Assembly: GCA_047606825.1 (NCBI GenBank)
Contig: JASGDY010000076.1
Location: 1 to 63,182, forward strand
DNA length: 63,182 bases
Direction of reading: 5' to 3'
Origin: Rhizosphaericola sp047606825
Lineage (GTDB): Bacteria; Bacteroidota; Bacteroidia; Chitinophagales; Chitinophagaceae
The position numbers and the translations under genes are program-made. The number at the start of each line of letters is the position of its first letter. The first letter of the stretch is position 1. A model generated the notes under the pieces. It had not been told where the DNA came from. It worked only from the letters and a program-made list of their open reading frames with translations, and did no database searches. Positions 43,785-51,376 of this stretch are shown here, in pieces.

Positions 43785-45011
43785 ATGACAATAGAACAAC
43801 ACATACAACTGCCCGAAGGTTCCATCGAAAAGAAAACCTCGACGCTCAACCTAGGACCGACACATCCAGCGACGCACGGCGTGTTCCAAAATGTATTGGA
43901 AATGGACGGCGAGCGTGTCGTCTCGTCTGAACAGACCGTCGGCTATATACACCGCGCTTTTGAAAAACTCGCCGAACGGAGACCGCTCTACCAAATCACG
44001 CCGATTACCGACAGGCTCAACTATTGTAGCAGTCCCATCAACAATATCGGCTGGCATCTCACTTGCGAAAAACTCTTGCAGATACGGACGCCTAAACGCG
44101 TAGACTATATGCGCGTCATCATCATGGAACTGGCGCGTATCGCCGACCATCTGATTTGCAATTCCATCGTGGGCGTGGACACGGGCGCGTTGACGGCGTT
44201 TACCTATATCATGCAGTATCGCGAACTTATATATGAGATTTACGAAGAAATCTGCGGCTCGCGCCTGACGACCAATATCGGACGTATCGGTGGTTTTGAA
44301 AGGAATTTCACGGATGTGGCGTGGATGAAGATTGAACGTTTTTTAAATGAATATCCGCGCGTGTTGCAGGAATTTGAAAACCTCTTGACGCGCAACCGCA
44401 TATTTATGGAACGCACAATCGGCGCGGGGCCTATCGATGCGGAACGCGCGTTGAACTATGCCTTCACCGGCCCCAACCTGCGCGCTGCGGGCGTGGATTA
44501 CGACGTGCGCGTGCATACGCCGTATAGTAGTTACCAGGATTTTGATTTTCAGGTGCCCGTGGGTACGACCGGGGATTGTTACGACCGTTACCTGGTACGC
44601 AACGGCGAAATGTGGGAGTCGGTTTCCATTATACGGCAAGCCTACCAAAAGATACAGGACATGAAAGGCGCCGATGCCGACGTGTTCCATGCCGATTCCC
44701 CTGAATATTACCTACCTGAAAAAAAGGACGTGTACACCAAGATGGAAGCCTTGATTTACCATTTTAAAATCATCATGGGTGAAACCGAAATTCCGAAAGG
44801 AGAAGTGTACAACAGCGTCGAAGGTGCAAACGGCGAACTCGGCTATTACCTTATCAGCGATGGCGGCCGTACACCGTATCGGCTGCATTTCCGCAGGCCT
44901 TGTTTTATTTATTACCAAGGTTATCCGGAACTGATACAGGGCGCGATGCTGAGCGATGCGATCATCGTGTTGAGTAGTTTGAATGTAATCGCAGGCGAGT
45001 TGGATGCGTGA
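43785..45011 (+). CDS. nuoD: NADH-quinone oxidoreductase subunit D
   Basis: The 49-kDa-type subunit that forms the quinone pocket with NuoB. Of 408 residues, GPTHPATHGVFQ near 28 is the conserved His-containing loop, GYIHRAFEKLAERR follows, and RIADHLICNS and GGRTPYRLHFRRP are further signature segments. The gene is intact. Its downstream gap contains heptads and a half-copy of repeat family A before nuoE. Confidence 0.97.
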   Translation: MTIEQHIQLPEGSIEKKTSTLNLGPTHPATHGVFQNVLEMDGERVVSSEQTVGYIHRAFEKLAERRPLYQITPITDRLNYCSSPINNIGWHLTCEKLLQIRTPKRVDYMRVIIMELARIADHLICNSIVGVDTGALTAFTYIMQYRELIYEIYEEICGSRLTTNIGRIGGFERNFTDVAWMKIERFLNEYPRVLQEFENLLTRNRIFMERTIGAGPIDAERALNYAFTGPNLRAAGVDYDVRVHTPYSSYQDFDFQVPVGTTGDCYDRYLVRNGEMWESVSIIRQAYQKIQDMKGADADVFHADSPEYYLPEKKDVYTKMEALIYHFKIIMGETEIPKGEVYNSVEGANGELGYYLISDGGRTPYRLHFRRPCFIYYQGYPELIQGAMLSDAIIVLSSLNVIAGELDA

Positions 45012-45049
45012 AATTAGTTAACAGTTGAAAGTGTTTTTAGACAATAGCA

Positions 45050-45094
45050 GTCGCTTCTCCCTTCTCCTGTTGGAGAAGGGTCGGGGATGAGGTT
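45050..45094. repeat. Repeat family A, right half only
   Basis: CTTCTCC/GGAGAAG arms followed by GGGTCGGGGATGAGGTTT match the right half of the full copies at 152-252 and 4625-4723. The left half is missing. It lies 30 bases before nuoE. Confidence 0.65.
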
Positions 45095-45124
45095 TAACAA
45101 CTTGCAACCATAAATAAAAATCCG

Positions 45125-45625
45125 ATGCAGTTTTCAGAACAAGATTTACAAAAAGCAAATGAAATCATTGCCCGCTATCCCGAAGGCAAACAGAAAAGTG
45201 CGCTGATACCTATTTTGCATTTGGCGCAAAATGCTTTTGGTGGTTGGCTGGACACGCCAGTAATGGACTATGTGGCGGAGTTGTTGGGCATCACGCCGAT
45301 TGAGGTATATGAGGTCGCTACGTTTTACACCATGCTCAATACACAGCCTGTCGGCAAATACGTGTTTGAAGTATGCCAGACCGGTCCGTGTATGCTCAAT
45401 GGCAGCGACAATATCATCCGATACATTACGGACACATTGGGCATCAATGCGGGAGAGACGACACCGGACGGTTTGTTTACCTTAAAACATGCGGAATGTC
45501 TGGGTGCCTGTGGATACGCGCCGATGATGCAGCTCGGCAAGCATTACAGGGAGCATCTCACCACGGAAAAAGTGGATGCCATCATCGCGGAATGTAGAGC
45601 CAGCGCAGGGAAGCTGAGTAATTAA
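45125..45625 (+). CDS. nuoE: NADH-quinone oxidoreductase subunit E
   Basis: The 24-kDa-type subunit with a [2Fe-2S] cluster beside the flavin. Of 166 residues, the ligands are in VCQTGPCML (about 83-91) and HAECLGACGYAP (about 122-133). The thioredoxin-like fold is preceded by a helical N-terminus. A 588-base gap filled with a gene fragment and repeats separates it from nuoF. Confidence 0.96.
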   Translation: MQFSEQDLQKANEIIARYPEGKQKSALIPILHLAQNAFGGWLDTPVMDYVAELLGITPIEVYEVATFYTMLNTQPVGKYVFEVCQTGPCMLNGSDNIIRYITDTLGINAGETTPDGLFTLKHAECLGACGYAPMMQLGKHYREHLTTEKVDAIIAECRASAGKLSN

Positions 45626-45653
45626 GAACTCTAGTATTTAAAATGACAGCATT

Positions 45654-45782
45654 ATGCAACAAACAGTACCTTACTTAAATTTTAACGGCAATGCTAATGA
45701 GGCATTGGCTTTTTACGAAAAAGCATTGAGTGGACACGTTGCGCATAAACAAACTTTTGGAGAAGCGAAAGGACGACGTTAA
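45654..45782 (+). pseudogene. Truncated VOC/PhnB-like fragment
   Basis: A 42-codon frame starting MQQTVPYLNFNGNANEAL and continuing AFYEKALSGH matches the N-terminal beta-alpha unit of PhnB-like glyoxalase-fold (VOC) proteins, which are normally about 130-150 residues. It stops after the first unit, with no continuation visible in the other frames downstream. It is best read as the remnant of a passenger gene inserted between nuoE and nuoF. Confidence 0.65.
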
Positions 45783-45864
45783 GTAGGTTGTTGAAAAAAC
45801 AATATAAAAGTGGAAAACAGCATTCCGCCGTTTACCAAATTATATTATATTTGTTTGACACAAG

Positions 45865-45892
45865 AAAAGTTAAAAGGAAAAAGTAAAAATAG
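45865..45892 (+). repeat. Heptad array between nuoE and nuoF
   Basis: AAAAGTT, AAAAGGA, AAAAGTA and AAAATAG follow one another without a break: four clean 7-base units. Confidence 0.7.
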
Positions 45893-45936
45893 TCGATAAA
45901 GAAAGAGGAACGGATTTATTATACGTCACATGGAAT

Positions 45937-46092
45937 AAAAATGTGCATTGAAAAAAGTAAACACCTCACCGTCATTCCTGCGTAGGCGGGAATCTGACGT
46001 ATCGTATATCAGATTCCCGCCTACGCAGGAATGACGGTGAGGTGTTTATCATTTATTTAGGTTTTTATAGCCTGGATACATTGCACGTTTTT
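45937..46092. mobile_element. Repeat family B (MITE-like), best-preserved copy
   Basis: About 156 bp with AAAAATGTGCATTG-type ends (45937-45950) and an inverted counterpart reaching 46092. Inside is a perfect 40-bp inverted repeat (45958-45997 and 46009-46048) around an 11-base loop, containing GTCATTCCTGCGTAGGCGGG. It has no coding capacity. Lying within the nuo transcript it would form a very stable hairpin between nuoE and nuoF. Relatives are at 7116-7272 and 52557-52715. Confidence 0.8.
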
Positions 46093-46152
46093 ATGCATTA
46101 TATTAGTATATTCTTTCTTTCGTTAAAAAGTTTAAATAACTATTCAATTATT

Positions 46153-46166
46153 TTTTTACTTTTTAC
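46153..46166 (+). repeat. Heptad pair before nuoF
   Basis: Two perfect TTTTTAC units in tandem about 50 bases before nuoF. Confidence 0.5.
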
Positions 46167-46213
46167 TTAAAGGTGCATTTGCTTGGATTAAAGATATTTT
46201 AGAGCCATTGAGC

Positions 46214-47557
46214 ATGAAACTATTACTGAACAACGATAAGCTAGAAGGTATTCGCTATTACGAAACCTACCGCAGAAACGGCGGTTATCTCAGCGTGGAG
46301 AAAGCGTTGAAGATGACGCCCGACGAGGTGGTCGAGGAAGTGAAGAAAAGTGGATTGCGCGGCCGCGGCGGCGCTGGTTTTCCGACGGGCATGAAATGGA
46401 GTTTCATCGCCAAGCCCGAAGGCATTCCCCGACACCTTGTCTGCAATGCCGACGAGAGCGAACCCGGCACTTTCAAGGACCGCTACCTGATGGAATTTAT
46501 TCCGCACTTGTTGATTGAGGGCATGATTATTTCCAGTTATGCGCTCGGTTCCAATACCAGCTACATCTATATCCGTGGTGAATATGCCTGGATTCCCGAT
46601 ATTCTCGAACAGGCCATCGCCGAAGCCAAAGCGAATGGCTGGCTGGGCAAAAACATCCAGGGTTCGGGCTTTGACTGTGAGATTTACGTGCATCGCGGCG
46701 CGGGTGCGTATATCTGCGGCGAGGAAACCGCGCTGATAGAATCCTTGGAAGGTAAACGTGGCAACCCGCGCATCAAACCGCCTTTCCCTGCCGTGCAGGG
46801 ATTATGGAAACGTCCGACCGTCGTCAACAACGTCGAAACGCTTGCTACCGTCGTTCCCATCCTCAATATGGGCGGCGAGGAATATGGAAAAATCGGTGTA
46901 GGCAGAAGCACCGGCACCAAACTGATTTCCGCTTGTGGCAATATCAACAAGCCCGGTGTCTATGAAATCCCTTTTGACCTTTCCGTAGAAGAGTTTATCC
47001 TATCCGACGAATGGTGCGGCGGCATTCCCAACGGTAAACGGTTGAAAGCCTGCATTCCCGGCGGCTCGTCCGTTCCCATACTTCCGAATAATTTATTGTT
47101 TAAAACAGCCAAGGGCGAGACACGCTACATGAACTATGAAAGCCTTTCTGATGGAGGATTTCAGACCGGGACGATGTTAGGCTCGGGTGGTTTTATCGTA
47201 TTGGACGAAGACCAGTGCGTCGTGCGGCACACGATGACCTTGGCGCGGTTCTATATGCACGAAAGCTGCGGACAGTGCAGCCCCTGCCGCGAGGGTACGG
47301 GATGGATGTACCGCATCCTGAAAAACATAGAATACGGAAAAGGAAAAAAAGAAGACGTTGATTTGTTGTGGGACATACAACGCAGGATTGAGGGCAACAC
47401 GATATGCCCGTTGGGCGATGCCGCGGCTTGGCCGGTCGCTGCCGCCATCCGTCATTTCCGTGACGAATTTGAATGGCATATCGACCATCCGGAGGAAGCG
47501 CAGCTAAGGAATTTTGGGTTGGCACATTATGCGGATGCAAGGGAGGTTGTGGTATAA
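46214..47557 (+). CDS. nuoF: NADH-quinone oxidoreductase subunit F
   Basis: The 51-kDa-type subunit that binds FMN and NADH and oxidises NADH. Of 447 residues, the nucleotide-binding RGRGGAGFPTGMKW lies near 53-66, GAGAYICGEETALIES near 160-175, and the N3 cluster ligands SCGQCSPCREGTGW plus a distal Cys in NTICPLGD lie near the C-terminus. The ATG at 46214 is used; a TTG two codons earlier is possible. The gene ends just before the inverted-repeat cassette. Confidence 0.97.
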   Translation: MKLLLNNDKLEGIRYYETYRRNGGYLSVEKALKMTPDEVVEEVKKSGLRGRGGAGFPTGMKWSFIAKPEGIPRHLVCNADESEPGTFKDRYLMEFIPHLLIEGMIISSYALGSNTSYIYIRGEYAWIPDILEQAIAEAKANGWLGKNIQGSGFDCEIYVHRGAGAYICGEETALIESLEGKRGNPRIKPPFPAVQGLWKRPTVVNNVETLATVVPILNMGGEEYGKIGVGRSTGTKLISACGNINKPGVYEIPFDLSVEEFILSDEWCGGIPNGKRLKACIPGGSSVPILPNNLLFKTAKGETRYMNYESLSDGGFQTGTMLGSGGFIVLDEDQCVVRHTMTLARFYMHESCGQCSPCREGTGWMYRILKNIEYGKGKKEDVDLLWDIQRRIEGNTICPLGDAAAWPVAAAIRHFRDEFEWHIDHPEEAQLRNFGLAHYADAREVVV

Positions 47558-47562
47558 AGTGA

Positions 47563-48043
47563 TTTTTTCACACAAAGAGACAAAGACAACAAAGTGACCA
47601 AGGACAATGTATTGCTAATCGAAAATGAATTAGCTAAAAAAGCTTTAAATATAGCTTTCGATATTCATAAGTTGTATGGTCCTGGTTTGTTTGAAAGTGT
47701 GTATGAAGAAATCTTTTGTTATGAATTGCGAAAAATAGGAATTGATTTTGAAAGGCAAAAACCAATTCCATTAATTCATGAGACAGTCAAAATGGAAGCG
47801 GGTTTCCGAGCTGATATCATTATAGGCAAAAAGTTACTTGTTGAATTAAAATCGATAGAATCGGTTGCGGATATTCACTATAAACAGGTTCAGACCTATT
47901 TGAAATTAGCAAATATCAAACTTGGTCTTTTGATTAATTTTAATGTGGCATTATTAAAGAATGGAATTAAAAGAATTATAAATACATATTAGAGATATAA
48001 CGTTGTTCCCTTTGTACTCTTTGTTTCTTTGTGTGAAAAAAAA
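47563..48043. mobile_element. Putative cassette: GxxExxY gene bracketed by inverted repeats
   Basis: The left end (47563-47594) and the inverted right end (48010-48043) share TTTTTTCACACAAAGA, ACAAAGA and ACAAAG blocks in the same order, about 29 of 32 positions. Between them lies only the GxxExxY gene. The ends abut the nuoF stop and the nuoG start region without damaging either gene. A solitary copy of the end sequence is at 17715-17745. Mobility is inferred; no transposase is present and no target duplication is evident. Confidence 0.65.
47594..47992 (+). CDS. GxxExxY family protein
   Basis: A 132-residue protein with the family hallmark LYGPGLFESVYEE near 27-39 and a PD-(D/E)xK-like core: FRADIIIGKKLLVELKSIES, where the Asp and the Glu-x-Lys pair are placed as in nucleases. 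The family is often multicopy in Bacteroidota and other environmental bacteria, and its function is unknown. Translation appears to start at GTG (47594); no ATG is available before the conserved region. The sequence is visibly more AT-rich than nuoF and nuoG on either side. Confidence 0.88.
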   Translation: MTKDNVLLIENELAKKALNIAFDIHKLYGPGLFESVYEEIFCYELRKIGIDFERQKPIPLIHETVKMEAGFRADIIIGKKLLVELKSIESVADIHYKQVQTYLKLANIKLGLLINFNVALLKNGIKRIINTY

Positions 48044-48053
48044 TGAATACAAT

Positions 48054-49139
48054 ATGTCCGATTCTCCTAACATAAAAGTAACCATAGACAATATCACGAT
48101 AGAAGTGCCGCCCGGCACCACGATATTGGAAGCGGCACGCCGGATCGGTGGCGACGTAGCACCACCGACCATGTGCTATTACAGCAAACTGGAAGGCAGT
48201 GGAGGCAAATGCCGCACCTGCCTCGTCGAGGTAAGCAAGGGTTCGGAAAAAGACCCGCGCCCAATGCCCAAGCTCGTCGCCAGTTGCCGCACGACTGTCA
48301 TGGACGGCATGGAAGTAAAAAACATTACGTCCGAAAGAGTAAAAGACGGACGTGCCGGCGTGGTCGAGTTTTTATTGATCAACCATCCATTGGACTGTCC
48401 GGTCTGCGACCAGGCGGGAGAATGTAATTTGCAGGATTTGGGGTACGAACATGGCAGGGCCGGTACGCGCTACGAATTTCCGCGCCGTACCTTTCCCAAG
48501 CAGGATTTGGGGCCTTATATCCAGTTGCACATGAACCGCTGCATCCTTTGCTACCGCTGCGTGTTCACCGCAGACCAATTGACGGGAAACCGTTGTCATG
48601 GTGTATTGGACAGGGGAGAGCACGCGGAAATCGCTACACATATTGAAAAAAGCCTCGACAATGAATTTATCGGAAACATTATCGACGTCTGTCCGGTCGG
48701 CGCGTTGACCGACAAGACTTTCCGTTTCAAAAACCGTGTATGGTTCCTGAAACCTTTGGACGCGCACCGCGACTGCCCAAAATGCAGCGGCAAAGTCCGC
48801 CTTTGGAACAGGGGAGAAGAGGTGTTCCGCGTGACTGCCCGCAAAGACGAATGGGGAGAAGTGGAAGACTGGATCTGCAACGAATGCCGTTTTGAAAAGA
48901 AAAACATCAACGATTGGATAGTGGAGGAACCGAGCAAGATAGACCGGCATTCCGTCATTGCACAAGGACATTACCAAGGCGACGTCGGTACAGTAACACC
49001 GCAGGAAACGCTACCAGAAGTCATGGGGCGCGCACCGAAGCTGTTGATGGACATCCATGACGTGAGCGAGGTCAATACACCTAATAGGGACTTGAGCCTG
49101 ATAGAGGGACCTGCGCATTCGGATGATTTTAAAAAGTAA
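48054..49139 (+). CDS. nuoG: NADH-quinone oxidoreductase subunit G, short form
   Basis: Carries the electron-relay clusters from NuoF toward NuoI. The N-terminal [2Fe-2S] ferredoxin domain has CYYSKLEGSGGKCRTC, the His/Cys-ligated cluster is in HPLDCPVCDQAGECNLQDLG, and a [4Fe-4S] region has RCILCYRC with CPVGALT. A further Cys set, CPKCSG and CNECRF, is near 240-280. It ends at 361 residues, without the large molybdopterin-like C-terminal domain of the 900-residue E. coli protein; short NuoG is typical of Bacteroidetes. The start at 48054 (MSDSPNIKVTIDN) avoids translating the inverted repeat. Confidence 0.94.
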   Translation: MSDSPNIKVTIDNITIEVPPGTTILEAARRIGGDVAPPTMCYYSKLEGSGGKCRTCLVEVSKGSEKDPRPMPKLVASCRTTVMDGMEVKNITSERVKDGRAGVVEFLLINHPLDCPVCDQAGECNLQDLGYEHGRAGTRYEFPRRTFPKQDLGPYIQLHMNRCILCYRCVFTADQLTGNRCHGVLDRGEHAEIATHIEKSLDNEFIGNIIDVCPVGALTDKTFRFKNRVWFLKPLDAHRDCPKCSGKVRLWNRGEEVFRVTARKDEWGEVEDWICNECRFEKKNINDWIVEEPSKIDRHSVIAQGHYQGDVGTVTPQETLPEVMGRAPKLLMDIHDVSEVNTPNRDLSLIEGPAHSDDFKK

Positions 49140-49152
49140 AAACCAATATATT

Positions 49153-49356
49153 ATGACGACACATATATTGAATGAAAAAATAAGTAAAAAAGGAGATTCG
49201 CTGGAAAATCTAAAAGCGAGATTACGGGCAGCAATGAACAGCAAGAAAAAACTGTCTTGGGATAGCTTTTCTTTTGATAAAGCCCGTGAAATACTAAAAG
49301 AGGTGAAAGGTAATTTTTCTGATTTAGTGATAGAAGAAAGGAGTGAAAGCAGATGA
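49153..49356 (+). CDS. Putative antitoxin of a VapBC-type pair
   Basis: A 67-residue charged, mostly helical protein with the LENLKARLRAAMNSKKKLSW segment and an acidic C-terminal end (VIEERSES). It has no recognisable DNA-binding domain name, but size, position and the ATGA overlap with the PIN-domain gene identify it as the partner antitoxin. The start at 49153 (MTTHILNEK) is preferred to 49123, which overlaps the nuoG stop. It begins 13 bases after nuoG. Confidence 0.75.
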   Translation: MTTHILNEKISKKGDSLENLKARLRAAMNSKKKLSWDSFSFDKAREILKEVKGNFSDLVIEERSESR

Positions 49357-49820
49357 ATATTTTTTTAGATACTTGCGCATTGTTTAAATTATATCATGAA
49401 GAGCCTTTCTCCTCTGAGTTGAAACAGTATTTGCAAGAGCAAGATGGTATCTCGTTAATTATTTCTTGGTTAGCAAAGGTCGAGTTTGCATCAGCAGTAT
49501 GGAAAAAAGTTCGTTCTAATACTGGCTTTACTGAAGAAAAAGCGCTTGCCTTATTGCAACTTTTTGAAAATGATATGGATAATTTTTTTATAGTTGATTT
49601 TGATAAGGATGATGATACTTTCGCTAAGCGGCTTTTAAATAGGTGTAATTCTAATGGAGTTTTTTTGAGGACTTTGGATGCATTGCAGTTGACATCTGCA
49701 ATGAAATTGTCAGATGTGATGGACAAGTTTATAACATTCGATGACAAATTGGAATCAGCCGCAAGTGCTGAAAATCTTAATGTCAAGATTTTTGTAGCAA
49801 GTGGTGGTGTGGAAGATTAA
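49353..49820 (+). CDS. PIN-domain toxin, VapC-like ribonuclease
   Basis: A 155-residue PIN-domain protein, predicted to cleave RNA when not neutralised. The acidic metal-binding residues are in place: Asp6 (IFLDTCAL), Glu44 (AKVEFASA), Asp109 (RTLDALQL) and Asp130 (ITFDDKL). Its ATG overlaps the antitoxin stop (ATGA). AAAGGAG sits 9 bases upstream, a rare clear Shine-Dalgarno in this window, which hints at foreign origin. The gene is also markedly AT-rich. It lies between nuoG and nuoH in the operon direction. Confidence 0.88.
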   Translation: MNIFLDTCALFKLYHEEPFSSELKQYLQEQDGISLIISWLAKVEFASAVWKKVRSNTGFTEEKALALLQLFENDMDNFFIVDFDKDDDTFAKRLLNRCNSNGVFLRTLDALQLTSAMKLSDVMDKFITFDDKLESAASAENLNVKIFVASGGVED

Positions 49821-49848
49821 TGATTCAACTTATAATTTTTAAATACTG

Positions 49849-50898
49849 ATGACGCTTTTAATGATAGACTGGACTTTAATCATCGAAAAACTCGTACTGA
49901 TAGCCGTGGTGGTTCTCGGGAGTTTGGTCGTGGCGTTGTATTCCACTTATGCGGAAAGAAAAGTCGCGGCATTTATGCAAGACAGGCTCGGTCCCAACCG
50001 CGCGGGGCCATTTGGTTTGTTGCAGCCGTTGGCGGACGGCGCAAAGTTCTTTTTCAAGGAGGACGTGCTGCCTGTATTGGCCAATAAATGGCTGTTTATA
50101 TTGGGACCGGCGATTGCGATGACGGCAGCGTTGGTGACGAGCGCGGTCGTACCGTGGGGAGACCACGTTGTGATTGGCGGCAGGACGGTTCCCTTGCAGA
50201 TTGCCGACGTCAATATTGGGATATTATATGTTTTCGGCGTTGTGGGCATGGGTGTTTATGGTATTATGATTGGCGGCTGGGCTTCCAATAATAAATTTTC
50301 GTTGTTGGCGGCGTTGCGCGGTGCATCGCAGGTCATCAGTTACGAACTGCCGATGGGAATCGCGCTGATTACGTTGATTATGTTGAGCGGTTCTTTGAGC
50401 CTAAAAGATATTGTGTCGCAGCAGATGAGTACGGGGCATTTGTGGAATATTGTTTATCAGCCGATTGGTTTTTTGATTTTTCTGATATGTGCGTTTGCGG
50501 AATGCAACCGTGCACCATTTGACCTATCGGAAGCGGAGAGCGAACTCAACATGGGCTATCACCAGGAATATTCGTCCATGAAACTGGGCTTTTATCTTTT
50601 TTCGGAATATGTCAATATGTTCATCAGCAGCGCGGTGATTGTGACGTTGTTTTTTGGCGGTTATGATATTCCTTTTTTGGACGAAAGTAAGCTGTCGCCC
50701 AATCTGGCTGCGGGTTTGGGAATCGTGGCGTTGATGCTGAAGATTATATTTTTCATCTTTTTGTTTATGTGGGTGCGCTGGACTGTCCCGCGTTTCCGTT
50801 ATGACCAGTTGATGAATCTGGGATGGAAAAAGTTATTGCCGTTGGCGTTGGTCAATATGTTGGTAACAGCGGCGGTAGTGTTGTGGTTGCAGAAATAA
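49849..50898 (+). CDS. nuoH: NADH-quinone oxidoreductase subunit H
   Basis: Membrane subunit at the junction with the quinone pocket, 349 residues and about eight helices. Signature segments are STYAERKVAAFMQDRLGPNR, RGASQVISYELPMG and FAECNRAPFDLSEAESELN, followed by GYHQEYSSMKLG. The gene is intact, with the toxin gene 28 bases upstream and an SRPBCC gene 17 bases downstream. Confidence 0.97.
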   Translation: MTLLMIDWTLIIEKLVLIAVVVLGSLVVALYSTYAERKVAAFMQDRLGPNRAGPFGLLQPLADGAKFFFKEDVLPVLANKWLFILGPAIAMTAALVTSAVVPWGDHVVIGGRTVPLQIADVNIGILYVFGVVGMGVYGIMIGGWASNNKFSLLAALRGASQVISYELPMGIALITLIMLSGSLSLKDIVSQQMSTGHLWNIVYQPIGFLIFLICAFAECNRAPFDLSEAESELNMGYHQEYSSMKLGFYLFSEYVNMFISSAVIVTLFFGGYDIPFLDESKLSPNLAAGLGIVALMLKIIFFIFLFMWVRWTVPRFRYDQLMNLGWKKLLPLALVNMLVTAAVVLWLQK

Positions 50899-50915
50899 AA
50901 TCTGAAATCCCAAAA

Positions 50916-51317
50916 ATGTCATTTATAACAAAACATATTAGTATTACGATTAACAAGCCAGTCAACGAGGTTTACCAATTTATAGTCAATGCAGAAAACC
51001 TTTCTAAATGGGCGACGGGTTTGGGTGGTAGTTCCATTAGAAAAATAAATGAAGAATGGATTGCCGACTCCCCAATGGGATTGATAAAAATTAAGTTCGC
51101 AGATAAAAATGAATTTGGGGTTTTAGATCATACCATAACGTTACCCAATAGTTCTAAATTTTATGTCCCGATGAGGGTCGTTTCTAATGATGGAGCAAGC
51201 GAATTAATTTTTACTTCATTCAAATTGACGGATATGAGTGCGGAACAATTTGAAAATGATAACAACATAGTTAAAGCCGATTTGGAAAAATTAAAAGAAA
51301 TTCTTGAGAATGGTTAA
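50916..51317 (+). CDS. SRPBCC (polyketide cyclase-like) domain protein
   Basis: A 133-residue protein with the START-like hydrophobic-pocket fold: ITKHISITINKPVNEVYQFI and NAENLSKWATGLGG at the N-terminus are typical of SRPBCC proteins, and a long C-terminal helix (NNIVKADLEKLKEIL) closes the pocket. The ligand is unknown. It starts at 50916 (MSFITKHIS); a start at 50823 would overlap nuoH. It is AT-rich compared with nuoH and nuoI and is not a known complex I subunit, so it looks like a passenger gene in the operon. Confidence 0.8.
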   Translation: MSFITKHISITINKPVNEVYQFIVNAENLSKWATGLGGSSIRKINEEWIADSPMGLIKIKFADKNEFGVLDHTITLPNSSKFYVPMRVVSNDGASELIFTSFKLTDMSAEQFENDNNIVKADLEKLKEILENG

Positions 51318-51376
51318 GTGCGAATAAGATATTTGAATGTAAAAAAACATCTATCGCAATTCATAAATAATTAAAT

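Noticed and set aside
45652..46213. Full VOC gene with frameshift
   Set aside because: No continuation of the family sequence could be read in any frame after 45782; the region turns into heptads and a MITE, so truncation is the simpler reading.
49123..49152. Earlier start for the antitoxin overlapping nuoG
   Set aside because: It would overlap the nuoG stop and add ten unrelated residues; the ATG at 49153 gives a sensible short antitoxin.
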